Assembly (NCBI GenBank): GCA_019242465.1
Contig: JAFAVL010000323.1
Coordinates: forward strand, 1-10,770
Direction of reading: 5' to 3'
DNA: 10,770 bases
Source: Chroococcidiopsidaceae cyanobacterium CP_BM_RX_35
GTDB taxonomy: Bacteria; Cyanobacteriota; Cyanobacteriia; Cyanobacteriales; Chroococcidiopsidaceae
The stretch's first letter is position 1, and each line of letters starts with the position of its first letter. Position numbers and translations under genes: made by a program. The notes beneath the pieces are model-generated. The model ran no database searches, was not told where the DNA came from, and saw nothing but the letters and a program-made list of their open reading frames with translations. Shown here piece after piece: positions 1 to 7,372 of this stretch.

Positions 1-30
1 GGCAGGGGGCAGGGGGGCAGGGGGGAGCAG
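1..30. repeat. G-rich GGCAGGGG-type tandem repeat (edge of window)
   Basis: Three long G runs (5-9, 12-17, 20-25) are separated by CA dinucleotides, giving about three degenerate copies of a GGCAGGGG-like unit that continues past the left edge. Short G-rich tandem repeats of this kind are common between genes in cyanobacterial genomes. It lies just downstream of the leftward DUF3326 gene. With one further G run outside the window it could form a G-quadruplex; that is inference. Confidence 0.7.
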
Positions 31-53
31 ACAATGCTAACCCTCCTATCTTG

Positions 54-1115
54 TTAAAGAAGCCTATGTAGGGATGAAAGGTTAGGGCTTAGGGCGACTG
101 GATCGATACCTGTTTTGTGGGCAATTAATACACCTAGAGCCTCTAAGTATGAGTTTACCTGTATAGCTTTGATTCCTAGAAGTTCTGGGGGAACCTGCAT
201 TTGAGTCTGGTTTTCTCGCACGGCGATCACCAGCACTCGTGACTGGCTCAAACTGAGAAGGGCGCTGCTGCCGCAGGCGGTTGCTGGTACTACCACGGCA
301 TCCACTTGAGCTGCCCAAAGATCGCCCGGTTGAGCAGGGTTAGCTAGTTGGGTAACAAATTGGGGGGCGCGACTGAGCCCCACTAGAACGCTGGTTAAGA
401 AGGTATAGCCTAATTCTTCAGCAGCTGAGCGGGGAGATAACCCTGGGTCGAGGGGGATGGGTAACAAGGCAGGTGAATGGGCACAAGGAATTTGCCAGGT
501 GCGGACAACCAGATGGCTAATGACAGCTTCTGCTCCAGCCACGGGATCAACTCCCTGCCCATGGCGGTAGTTTTGCATGGCTTCACTATCAATATCATCC
601 GGGAAACGGGCTACAACAGCGATCGCTTCTGCTCCAGCCCTGTTAATTAGCACATCAGCTGCTCTTAATAGACTATCTGGATACTCAATTGTGCCCCAAC
701 TAGCACCAGTGTCAGATGATCGTAATTTGACTCCGAGAGGAGTATCGGTGATCACATAGTCAGTCAAATTCAGCCCCAGTGTAGCTCGCGTTGCATCAGC
801 TGCTTGGAGGTGCCGCAGCCGTAGGTCTGGTTCAATTCCTTGGTCGATAATTAAGCCGACGCGGTTCTGATGCACTGGACGCAACCCCCACGCTCCCGCA
901 GCAAATTGATCGAGACCGTAGCCTTCCACGTAGAAAACATTTGGCAAGGACCAGTATAGTTGGGCACCGTTAAGAACGTTAGGGTGAGTAATGAGGCGGT
1001 CTGCCACTTGGGCGATCACTCTTGCCACGGGTAACGCATCCCCGGCATATCCTCCAATCGCGGCTCCAATCCCAGTAGGTATAATTAAGATGGCTGTGTA
1101 GAGACGTTGATTCAC
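54..1115 (-). CDS. DUF3326 domain-containing protein
   Basis: This 353-residue protein is recognised as the DUF3326 family, found in cyanobacteria and plastid-bearing eukaryotes and without an established function. The N-terminus has a glycine-rich stretch (PTGIGAAIGGYAGDALP, about residues 13-29) followed by THPNVLNGA, both typical of the family; the length is as expected. No signal peptide or membrane segment is evident, so it is probably soluble. The start is GTG at 1113-1115 and shares bases with the TGA stop of the upstream small gene (1112-1114), which predicts translational coupling; I see no separate Shine-Dalgarno sequence. It is the last gene of a ferredoxin, small protein, DUF3326 cluster, which hints at a redox-linked or plastid-type role, but that is inference. 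Family assignment is confident; function is unknown. Confidence 0.88.
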   Translation of the reverse strand: MNQRLYTAILIIPTGIGAAIGGYAGDALPVARVIAQVADRLITHPNVLNGAQLYWSLPNVFYVEGYGLDQFAAGAWGLRPVHQNRVGLIIDQGIEPDLRLRHLQAADATRATLGLNLTDYVITDTPLGVKLRSSDTGASWGTIEYPDSLLRAADVLINRAGAEAIAVVARFPDDIDSEAMQNYRHGQGVDPVAGAEAVISHLVVRTWQIPCAHSPALLPIPLDPGLSPRSAAEELGYTFLTSVLVGLSRAPQFVTQLANPAQPGDLWAAQVDAVVVPATACGSSALLSLSQSRVLVIAVRENQTQMQVPPELLGIKAIQVNSYLEALGVLIAHKTGIDPVALSPNLSSLHRLL

Positions 1116-1306
1116 AGTAAGATAGCTATGTCAGCTGCCAAAGTCACAATTGCTTCCACACGAGCTAGCTGGCGTCCGATATCTACTGATGTCACTGCCC
1201 AACGGAGCGGTTCCCCTCGTTTTTGGAGTTCAGCTTCAATGACTTGACGCATCTGGGCAGGTGTATCCTGGAGGTCAATTTCCGCAGTAATAAAGTGCGT
1301 CGTCAT
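1112..1306 (-). CDS. Conserved small hypothetical protein between ferredoxin and DUF3326 genes
   Basis: This is a 64-residue acidic protein starting MTTHFITAEIDLQDTPAQ. It looks like one small alpha/beta domain: a beta strand (FITAEIDL), a helix (PAQMRQVIEAELQKRG), then two strands (WAVTSVDI and ARVEAIVTL). An in-frame ATG six codons earlier (1322-1324) would give 70 residues. I prefer the inner start because AGG of the upstream AGCAGG abuts the outer ATG, leaving no room for a usable Shine-Dalgarno, but neither start has a strong one. Its TGA overlaps the GTG of the DUF3326 gene and it starts only tens of bases after the ferredoxin stop, so all three are probably cotranscribed. I do not recognise a named family. 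No cysteines or catalytic motif are visible. Confidence 0.72.
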   Translation of the reverse strand: MTTHFITAEIDLQDTPAQMRQVIEAELQKRGEPLRWAVTSVDIGRQLARVEAIVTLAADIAILL

Positions 1307-1339
1307 GCTCTGGTGTTTTTGCATCCTGCTTTAGACAAA

Positions 1340-1666
1340 TTAACGCTTCTGAAACTGACCGAATTGCAAATGGTATACTTCATCTTCCTTCTCCGTCTCA
1401 ATCTTTAAATCAGAGCGCGGATAGGAGACACACAGTAAGGCATATCCTTGCATTTGGAGTTCTGGACTAATGCCCATACCATCGCTTTGATCCACAGTGC
1501 CTGCCAAAAGCCGAGCAGCACATGTGGTACAAACGCCAGAGTTACAGGAACTCGGCAGGTCTAGTCCAGCAGCATAAGCAGCTCGCAGGACAGTCTTATC
1601 TGCTGGTACCTGAATCGTGTAGGTGTCGCCTTGATGGTGGATTTCAACAGTGTAAGTCTCAGGCAT
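1340..1666 (-). CDS. [2Fe-2S] plant-type ferredoxin
   Basis: This 108-residue protein is a soluble electron carrier of the plant/cyanobacterial [2Fe-2S] ferredoxin fold. The four cluster ligands are visible as C41-x4-C46-x2-C49 (in SSCNSGVCTTC) and C79 (in ALLCVSYP), with 29 residues between the third and fourth, the normal spacing. The tail after C79 is about 29 residues and contains an EDEVYHLQFG stretch, somewhat longer than in PetF; this resembles, from memory, the C-terminally extended FdC1 type, so it may not be the main photosynthetic ferredoxin. The start is ATG at 1664-1666 without an obvious Shine-Dalgarno. It is the first gene of the leftward cluster leading to DUF3326 and is divergent from acnB, sharing a ~190-base intergenic region with it. 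The electron partner is not indicated by the sequence. Confidence 0.92.
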   Translation of the reverse strand: MPETYTVEIHHQGDTYTIQVPADKTVLRAAYAAGLDLPSSCNSGVCTTCAARLLAGTVDQSDGMGISPELQMQGYALLCVSYPRSDLKIETEKEDEVYHLQFGQFQKR

Positions 1667-1855
1667 ATACAGAAAGCCGTTTTGGAAGAGCGGCAGAGTA
1701 ACAAATCTAAATTATGACTAAAAAGATATTGTACCCCTCTACCTCTCTGCAATTCGAGGACGTATCATTACCAACTGTAAAAACAAGTAAGGCAGGGGTA
1801 CTCTGGCAATAGAAAACAAAATTATTGATGTAAAGCAGTGGAGATGTCGTCTAGA
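1667..1855. other. Divergent intergenic region between ferredoxin and acnB
   Basis: This ~190-base gap must carry promoters for both the leftward ferredoxin cluster and rightward acnB. On the minus strand TACAAT and CATAAT hexamers (about 1730 and 1715) are possible -10 boxes, but neither has a convincing -35 partner. I see no clear operator, terminator or RNA structure. Confidence 0.35.
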
Positions 1856-4480
1856 ATGCTTGAATCTTATCGCCAACAAGTCACTGAGCGGGCAGCATTA
1901 GGCATTCCGCCGCTACCCCTAACGGCTGAACAAACAGCTCAGCTATGCGAACTGCTCAAACACCCACCTTCAGGAGAAGAAGAGGTTTTACTGGGACTGT
2001 TACGTGATCGCATTCCTCCTGGCGTAGATCAAGCAGCCTATGTTAAAGCCTCGTTCCTCACCACTGTTGCCAAGGGCGAAACCACTAGTCCCCTCATTTC
2101 CCCTGAAGAGGCAATAGAGCTGTTAGGCACAATGATCGGTGGATACAATGTGCAGTCGCTGATCGAGCTACTTAAATCACCTGATACCCAGATCGCAGCA
2201 GCGGCGGCAGCAGCTTTAAGTAAGATTCTACTGGTATATGATGCCTACCACGATGTTGAGGAGTTATCCCAGACCAATCCCTACGCTAAGCAAGTGATTG
2301 AGGCTTGGGCAAATGCTGATTGGTTTACCAGTCGCCCTTCACTGCCTAAGACAATTCAGGTGACTGTCTTTAAAGTTCCAGGAGAGACGAATACAGATGA
2401 CCTTTCACCAGCTCCTCATGCAACGACGCGACCTGATATTCCGTTGCACGCTTTGGTCATGTTGGAATCCCTGATGCCAGGGGCTCTGAAAACGATTGCT
2501 CAACTGAAGCAGAAAGGTCATCCTGTGGCTTACGTCGGGGATGTTGTTGGTACGGGTTCATCCCGTAAATCTGCTATCAACTCTGTGCTGTGGCACATTG
2601 GCAATGATATTCCCTACGTGCCAAACAAGCGGAGTGGAGGGTACATTTTGGGAGGAGCGATCGCTCCCATTTTCTTTAACACGGCTGAAGATGCTGGTGC
2701 CTTACCCATTCAGTGCGATGTCACCAAGATGGAAACTGGCATGGTGATTACCATTCATCCCTACAAAGGGGAAATCACCAACGAAGCTGGAGAAGTGCTT
2801 TCTACCTTCACCCTAAAACCAGAAACCATCATTGACGAAGTCCGAGCTGGTGGACGCATTCCGCTCTTGAGCGGACGCAGCCTCACCGATAAGTGCCGGG
2901 CTGCTCTTGGTTTAGCTCCTAGCCCTGTATTTACTCGACCTCGCCCCCCTGCTGATACAGGTAAAGGCTACACCCTGGCGCAAAAAATGGTAGGGAAAGC
3001 TTGTGGCTTGCCAGGAGTCCGTCCCGGCACAGCCTGCGAACCAGTCATGACCACAGTGGGTTCTCAAGATACCACAGGTCCTATGACCCGCGATGAGTTG
3101 AAAGAGCTTGCTTGTCTTGGCTTCAGTGCTGATTTAGTCATGCAGAGTTTCTGTCATACAGCTGCCTATCCTAAACCAGTTGATGTCAAAGTCCATAAAG
3201 AACTGCCCGACTTCATAGCAGAACGGGGTGGCGTTGCTCTGCGTCCTGGCGATGGGATTATTCACTCCTGGCTTAACCGGATGTTGTTACCAGATACTGT
3301 TGGCACTGGGGGTGACTCCCATACTCGTTTCCCTTTAGGCATTTCCTTCCCTGCTGGTTCAGGGTTAGTTGCCTTTGCCGCTGCTTTGGGTGTGATGCCA
3401 CTGGACATGCCAGAATCTGTCCTGGTGCGATTTAAGGGAGAGTTACAACCTGGTATTACCCTACGGGATATCGTCAATGCCATCCCCTACGTGGCGATCC
3501 AAAAAGGGCTGTTGACAGTGGCGAAGGAGAACAAAAAGAACACCTTCTCTGGGCGGATTATGGAGATTGAAGGCTTGCCAGATTTGAAAGTGGAGCAAGC
3601 TTTTGAACTCACCGATGCTACAGCTGAGCGCTCCTGTGCTGGTTGTACGATCAAGCTGGGTATAGAGACAGTTTCAGAGTATTTGCGCTCGAATGTGGCA
3701 CTAATGAAAAACATGGTGGCGCGGGGCTACCAAGATGCCCGCACCATTATGCGACGAGTTGCCAAGATGGAAGCATGGCTAGCGAATCCGGTGCTGATGG
3801 AAGCTGATCCAGATGCAGAGTATGTAGAAATTATCGAGATCGATTTGAACGAGATCAAAGAGCCAATTGTCGCTGCGCCAAATGACCCAGATAAGGTAAA
3901 ACTGCTGTCTGAAGTTGCTAATGACCCTATACAAGAGGTGTTTGTTGGTTCTTGTATGACTAACATTGGTCACTACCGCGCTACGGCTAAGGTCTTGGAA
4001 GGTGAGCCTCCAGTCAAGGTGCGTCTGTGGATTTGCCCACCGACGCGGATGGATGAATATCAACTCAAGGCGGAGGGGGTATATGGCACTTTTGGTGCGG
4101 CTGGTGCCAGAACTGAAATTCCTGGTTGCAGTCTGTGCATGGGCAATCAGGCACGGGTGCAGGATAACACGACAGTGTTCTCTACCTCGACGCGCAATTT
4201 CAATAACCGTATGGGTATAGGTGCACAAGTCTATCTTGGTTCAGCCGAGTTAGCAGCAGTGTGTGCCATGCTAGGTCACATTCCCACTGTAGCGGAATAT
4301 AGGGAGATTGTGGCACAAAAAATTAATCCCTTTGCCGAGGATTTATACCGCTATCTCAACTTCGACCAGATTACTGGGTTTGAAGATGAAGGTCGCGTGA
4401 TTCGACTGGAAGAAATGCCAAAGATTGAGGATATCTTGGGTATTCCTGCGGGTGCTTTGCAAAGCGTGCATGGTAACTAG
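1856..4480 (+). CDS. acnB: Aconitate hydratase B (bifunctional aconitase / 2-methylisocitrate dehydratase)
   Basis: This 874-residue protein interconverts citrate and isocitrate through cis-aconitate in the cytosolic TCA cycle, using a [4Fe-4S] cluster. Similarity to E. coli AcnB (from memory, about 865 residues) runs end to end: an N-terminal HEAT-like domain (about 1-160), then the swivel domain with [17 protein letters not shown] and GTGSSRKS motifs (serines near 235), then the catalytic domains with [16 protein letters not shown] and [11 protein letters not shown]. Cluster ligands are C700 (GSCMTN), C758 and C761 (GCSLCMGN), matching the E. coli pattern. The frame is open from GTG at 1838, with ATGs at 1844 and 1856. 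I chose 1856 because the family begins M-L-E-x-Y-R and GGAG at 1840-1843 lies 12 bases upstream. It is monocistronic, with inverted repeats following the stop. Confidence 0.97.
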   Translation: MLESYRQQVTERAALGIPPLPLTAEQTAQLCELLKHPPSGEEEVLLGLLRDRIPPGVDQAAYVKASFLTTVAKGETTSPLISPEEAIELLGTMIGGYNVQSLIELLKSPDTQIAAAAAAALSKILLVYDAYHDVEELSQTNPYAKQVIEAWANADWFTSRPSLPKTIQVTVFKVPGETNTDDLSPAPHATTRPDIPLHALVMLESLMPGALKTIAQLKQKGHPVAYVGDVVGTGSSRKSAINSVLWHIGNDIPYVPNKRSGGYILGGAIAPIFFNTAEDAGALPIQCDVTKMETGMVITIHPYKGEITNEAGEVLSTFTLKPETIIDEVRAGGRIPLLSGRSLTDKCRAALGLAPSPVFTRPRPPADTGKGYTLAQKMVGKACGLPGVRPGTACEPVMTTVGSQDTTGPMTRDELKELACLGFSADLVMQSFCHTAAYPKPVDVKVHKELPDFIAERGGVALRPGDGIIHSWLNRMLLPDTVGTGGDSHTRFPLGISFPAGSGLVAFAAALGVMPLDMPESVLVRFKGELQPGITLRDIVNAIPYVAIQKGLLTVAKENKKNTFSGRIMEIEGLPDLKVEQAFELTDATAERSCAGCTIKLGIETVSEYLRSNVALMKNMVARGYQDARTIMRRVAKMEAWLANPVLMEADPDAEYVEIIEIDLNEIKEPIVAAPNDPDKVKLLSEVANDPIQEVFVGSCMTNIGHYRATAKVLEGEPPVKVRLWICPPTRMDEYQLKAEGVYGTFGAAGARTEIPGCSLCMGNQARVQDNTTVFSTSTRNFNNRMGIGAQVYLGSAELAAVCAMLGHIPTVAEYREIVAQKINPFAEDLYRYLNFDQITGFEDEGRVIRLEEMPKIEDILGIPAGALQSVHGN

Positions 4481-4500
4481 GGGTCGTGTTGACATGACGC

Positions 4501-4532
4501 AAACAAAGCTCATGTTGAGGTGAGCTTTGTTT
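4501..4532 (+). terminator. Perfect 12-bp inverted repeat after acnB, probable terminator
   Basis: AAACAAAGCTCA (4501-4512) and its exact complement TGAGCTTTGTTT (4521-4532) flank an 8-base loop, starting 20 bases after the acnB stop. The descending arm ends in GTTTGTTT-like sequence and is followed by A-rich, not T-rich, DNA, so on the plus strand it is an imperfect intrinsic terminator. Its symmetry means it could also act on leftward transcripts. Confidence 0.65.
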
Positions 4533-4540
4533 AAAAATCC

Positions 4541-4582
4541 CCTTTTCTTTCTAGAAAATATAGTGAAATTGGAAAGAAAAGG
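4541..4582. repeat. Second perfect inverted repeat (11 bp arms, 20-base loop)
   Basis: CCTTTTCTTTC (4541-4551) pairs exactly with GAAAGAAAAGG (4572-4582). It begins 8 bases after the hairpin that follows acnB, so the two are in tandem. It could be a backup terminator, an mRNA 3'-end structure, or the end of a small mobile element; the sequence does not decide. Confidence 0.5.
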
Positions 4583-4599
4583 TGGTTGACAACCTCGAT

Positions 4600-5052
4600 C
4601 TTGCAGCGTCTAATGGCTCTCAAGACAGCCTTGTCGTTTGTCAGCGAGAGATATAAAGGAGGCGGGGATTCCCGTTGCAGCTCTCATCACATCCACTCCC
4701 ACTCGGACAAGTTTTTTGCAGTCCAGGCGGTCATTTCAGTTATCGGGTGGTTGGTCCCTGTTGCCGCCTATTCGACCGCGAACAGTTACCTTGGCCTTGC
4801 TGTCGTTTGGAATGGCATGGCAAGGAGCCTAGTTGGCGACGTATTGGCAAGCGCTTTATTGCAGATGTCGCTACCAAGCATGCTCCCTCCTACTGTGTTG
4901 AAATTTTAGGACCAGAGGCTGCTAAACAACCGTTCGTCACCACCCTTTACTGGGTTAAATTATCTGCGCCTGTGCAGGAGTGGTGGCATTCGGGGAAGCG
5001 ACAAATCGCCTTGGAGCCAGCAAGTAACAAAATACCTAGGGACTGTGTTTGA
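4600..5052 (+). pseudogene. Frameshifted remnant of an unrecognised gene
   Basis: No single frame gives a convincing protein here, but two frames do in succession. In the frame of 4638 the translation reads naturally (ARDIKEAGIPVAALITSTPT, later LALLSFGMAWQGA) and then meets a stop at about 4830. In the frame one base on, the text immediately continues as WRRIGKRFIADVATKHAPSY, then CVEILGPEAAKQPFVTTLYW and ALEPASNKIPRDCV, ending at TGA 5050-5052. The join fits one inserted base, or two lost, near 4831. The 5' end is poorly defined; a third frame from 4586 is open but looks like a shadow. I do not recognise the family: no transposase, transport or known enzyme motif stands out. I infer a decayed chromosomal gene; it could also be an intact gene read by programmed frameshifting. 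Confidence 0.5.
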
Positions 5053-5074
5053 GAGTTATAAAGCTGGCAGATGG

Positions 5075-5551
5075 TTATGTTGTGTTATTGGTGCTAGTGA
5101 CAATGCTTTGCACCACAGCCTCCAGTACATCAGGTGGGGCGGATGATACGAGGATAGAAGGATAGACAGCTCCGCCCCAAGTTGGGTGGATAAGCATCGT
5201 GCAGGGACCACTCTCGCTGATAGAATAACCTAGGACGGAGCGGACAACTGCCACATCATCGAGCTTGAGTTGACCTGGTGATGAAGCCACTGGCAGCCCA
5301 GTACGGGGGTCGAACATGTCTGCCAGATGTCCCATTGCTACCAGTTGCAGAACAATCTCGCTGCCAAATTCCATAAATTGTCGGCGCAATTGATTTTTGT
5401 ATTTCTCCGTGTCTAGTGTTCGCTCAACTAGAGCAAACTGACACAGCTGGAGAACCACAAGCACAGACAAGACTGGGAGTGACCAGCCAGGTAATAGCTG
5501 ACCTAGATGAGCGTGAATGAACTCAGTGGGTGAGTGAATGGAGTACTGCAT
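5075..5551 (-). CDS. MMADHC-like (methylmalonic aciduria and homocystinuria type D) family protein
   Basis: This 158-residue protein resembles the C-terminal domain of human MMADHC (CblD), which hands cobalamin from MMACHC to the cytosolic and mitochondrial B12 enzymes; cyanobacteria carry short stand-alone homologues. Visible marks are LADMFDPRTGLP (77-88), where MMADHC has a similar D-P-x-x-G-L segment, and a GYS...C117...HPTWGG (122-127) block that matches, from memory and without gaps, the human segment ending in H-S-L-W-G. C117 falls at the human vicinal-cysteine site that contributes the cobalt-binding thiolate; the first cysteine of that pair is proline here. Residues 20-40 are hydrophobic but broken by charged neighbours, so I would not call a membrane helix. 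The start is ATG at 5549-5551. No B12 gene lies nearby, so the cyanobacterial role remains inferred. Confidence 0.75.
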   Translation of the reverse strand: MQYSIHSPTEFIHAHLGQLLPGWSLPVLSVLVVLQLCQFALVERTLDTEKYKNQLRRQFMEFGSEIVLQLVAMGHLADMFDPRTGLPVASSPGQLKLDDVAVVRSVLGYSISESGPCTMLIHPTWGGAVYPSILVSSAPPDVLEAVVQSIVTSTNNTT

Positions 5552-5860
5552 CTAGCTCGTGGAATGACCACTTCCTTCTCATAACTTTAACAGGACTGAC
5601 GCATGAATTAAACCAATCATCTGCTACACAATGTCTGACTCAATGGCTCTCAGGCAAGGAGCAGATACGCTCACCAATGGCTGCACCTACGAGGTTGTGA
5701 AACAAGGTTATGTCTTACCTAATCTGAACGATGGGTCAATTTGGATACAGAAATTGTTAATTGCCGAAATTGTCCTTTGGGTTATAAATTAGGGTGTAGA
5801 TCTATCGCAGCTTCCTAGGCTATTCCGTTGGGAACTAGACTCCCAAAATGAAGTTGCTGG
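5552..5860. other. 309-base intergenic region between divergent MMADHC-like and EamA genes
   Basis: The region should hold promoters for both flanking genes. The only coding signal is a 53-codon plus-strand ORF at 5631-5792, described separately. I see no tRNA, strong hairpin, riboswitch or tandem repeat. Confidence 0.4.
5631..5792 (+). CDS. Short ORF, possible small protein or gene remnant
   Basis: This 53-codon ATG ORF (5631-5633 to TAG 5790-5792) would give a peptide beginning MSDSMALRQGADTLTNG and containing YVLPNLNDGSIWIQKLL. The middle reads like a folded-protein segment and weakly recalls the C-terminal part of some cyanobacterial Uma2-type proteins, so it may be a decayed fragment rather than a functional gene. 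I see no Shine-Dalgarno. The assignment is speculative. Confidence 0.25.
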   Translation: MSDSMALRQGADTLTNGCTYEVVKQGYVLPNLNDGSIWIQKLLIAEIVLWVIN

Positions 5861-6757
5861 ATGAGACACTTTCAGGGTGAAATAGCGGCTCTGTGTGCCG
5901 CCTTTTTGTGGGCTATATCGTCAGTCATCTATGGTTGCTTGGGGCAACGCATCTCACCTTTGGAACTGAACTTGCTCAAAGGGGCGATCGCCATTCCGCT
6001 GCTGCTCCTCACTCTCTTTCTAAGTCACGCTTTCCTACCAATAGTCAATCCTGCTGCCGTTTGCCTACTGCTACTCAGTGGTGTCATAGGAATTGGAGTG
6101 GGCGATACAGCCTTTTTTGTCACTTTAAATTGCTTGGGAGCGCGTCGAGCTTTACTCATGGAAACTTTGGCACCGCCAATTGCGGCAATTCTGGCGCTGA
6201 TTTTTCTTCAAGAGCCGCTGAGTGCTGGTGCTTGGTGCGGTATTTTTCTAACTATTTTAGGAGTTGCTGGAGTTATAACCGAACGAGTTCCTAGTGCGAG
6301 TGACGCTGAAGCTGACTGGGTGCGAGGTATTGGCTTTGGGCTTGTGGCGGCAATGGCACTGGCGACTGGGGCTGTCCTCTCTCATAGGGTACTCGCAACC
6401 ACGAGTATTAACCCTTTATGGTCAGCCCTATTGCGGCTCAGCGCTGGCGTACTGGTGCTACTGCCATGGAAGTGGCTGGGACGGCGGCAGCCTTACTCCC
6501 AGCTCAAAACCCTCCGCTCAGGGCAGGTGATTGGAGGCATTTTCGTTGCTGCCTTTGCCGGGACTTATTTGGGAATTTGGTTACAGCAAATAGCACTCAA
6601 ATCTACTGCTGCCGGAATCACTCTAACGCTGACGAACACCAGTCCTCTGTTCGTGTTGCCAATTGCAGCCTGCATGGGTGAGCGAGTTAGTCTCCGAGCC
6701 ATCCTGGGTGTCGTGGTAGCAATTACCGGAATTGGACTACTGTTTAGCCTACGTTAG
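5861..6757 (+). CDS. EamA/DMT-superfamily membrane transporter
   Basis: This 298-residue, very hydrophobic protein fits the 10-helix drug/metabolite transporter superfamily with two tandem EamA domains. The first repeat spans about residues 5-140 and contains FLWAISSVIYG near its start and LxxPIAAILALIFLQEPLS (about 104-122), the hallmark end of an EamA repeat. The second spans about 153-296 and ends with the parallel TNTSPLFVLPIAACMGERVS. A short polar loop (VPSASDAEADW) separates the halves. It is an inner-membrane protein, likely an exporter of amino acids or other small metabolites; the substrate cannot be read from sequence. The start is ATG at 5861-5863; the ATG at 5848 is in another frame and there is no strong Shine-Dalgarno. 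It is convergent with the DUF559-like gene and appears monocistronic. Confidence 0.9.
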   Translation: MRHFQGEIAALCAAFLWAISSVIYGCLGQRISPLELNLLKGAIAIPLLLLTLFLSHAFLPIVNPAAVCLLLLSGVIGIGVGDTAFFVTLNCLGARRALLMETLAPPIAAILALIFLQEPLSAGAWCGIFLTILGVAGVITERVPSASDAEADWVRGIGFGLVAAMALATGAVLSHRVLATTSINPLWSALLRLSAGVLVLLPWKWLGRRQPYSQLKTLRSGQVIGGIFVAAFAGTYLGIWLQQIALKSTAAGITLTLTNTSPLFVLPIAACMGERVSLRAILGVVVAITGIGLLFSLR

Positions 6758-6792
6758 TTAATTCTCTGTAACTAAAGTATTTCCTTCTGACT

Positions 6793-7116
6793 CTAGCTTG
6801 CTAACAAATACCGTTGGATGCTTAGCACGACACCTTTCGTACAGTTCTTAATCGCTTGGTTGGAGTAGCGCACTGTTTGGTAGCCTAGTTGGCTAAGATG
6901 CAAATCTTGCTCTTGGTCAGAGACTTTCTGCTCGGTTCCGTTGTGTGAAAAAGCACTGGGTGACTTGCGTTCAATCACAACTACCAATTTATGACCAGGA
7001 AAAATGAAATTAGGGTAGTAGCCATGAAGACAATGCTTTTGTAAATATTGTATACCTGCTAACGTTAATGCATTACCTAAGACGCGCTCATTATCAGTCA
7101 AGTAAGCATTACTCAC
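6793..7116 (-). CDS. DUF559 / PD-(D/E)XK nuclease-like small protein
   Basis: This 107-residue protein has the shape of a DUF559 (Vsr-like endonuclease fold) domain: an N-terminal helix (NERVLGNALTLAGIQYLQKH), a strand pair YYPNFIFPGHKLVVVIERK (33-51), a long helix with D-x2-L-S-x-L-G-Y (71-79), and a final TVRYSNQAI strand-helix (81-89). In DUF559 the first strand normally carries a catalytic aspartate (D-F); here it is N36. The following E-V-D becomes V47-I-E49, leaving an E49-R-K51 triplet, so the metal site is altered and activity is doubtful. The track-style GTG at 7123-7125 is possible, but I chose GTG at 7114-7116 because AAAGGG (7125-7130) sits 8 bases ahead of it. It is a single gene with no methylase or toxin partner nearby. 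Confidence 0.65.
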   Translation of the reverse strand: MSNAYLTDNERVLGNALTLAGIQYLQKHCLHGYYPNFIFPGHKLVVVIERKSPSAFSHNGTEQKVSDQEQDLHLSQLGYQTVRYSNQAIKNCTKGVVLSIQRYLLAS

Positions 7117-7372
7117 AAATAGCACCCTTTGGTTAATTATATAGCTTCAAAGTCCTTCTGATGAGAAATTAGCATATTTTTCTGAATTAAGTCAAGCTGC
7201 CACAAAGCAGATTTAATATTGATGCATTTTTATTACTTAGAGGAAATTTATTCTGAGTCGGTCTGTAAAATTTTCTAGAAGCCTGGCTCAGCAATAATTT
7301 CGCTGCTACGTTTACTAGTTGCATGTTTTTTAATTTAGAGTTCATTATTAGGACTCAGACATAATCGTTTCC
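7117..7372. other. AT-rich intergenic region
   Basis: This stretch lies upstream of the DUF559-like gene and downstream of the nth-like gene, both leftward. It is visibly AT-rich and holds no ORF I would support. Its right end carries a 6-bp inverted repeat, ATCGTT (7364-7369) and AACGAT (7375-7380), spanning the stop codon of the nth-like gene. It lacks a T run on the transcribed side, so a terminator is uncertain. Confidence 0.35.

Noticed and set aside
1..30. CRISPR or other spaced array at the left edge
   Set aside because: The units are 7-8 bases of G-rich tandem sequence with no spacers.
3779..4228. 149-codon minus-strand ORF inside acnB
   Set aside because: It is antisense to the conserved AcnB catalytic domain and its translation resembles no protein family.
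4586..4909. 107-codon plus-strand ORF as a stand-alone gene with apparent hydrophobic stretch
   Set aside because: The two neighbouring frames give more convincing, successive protein text over the same bases; this frame looks like a shadow of the broken gene.
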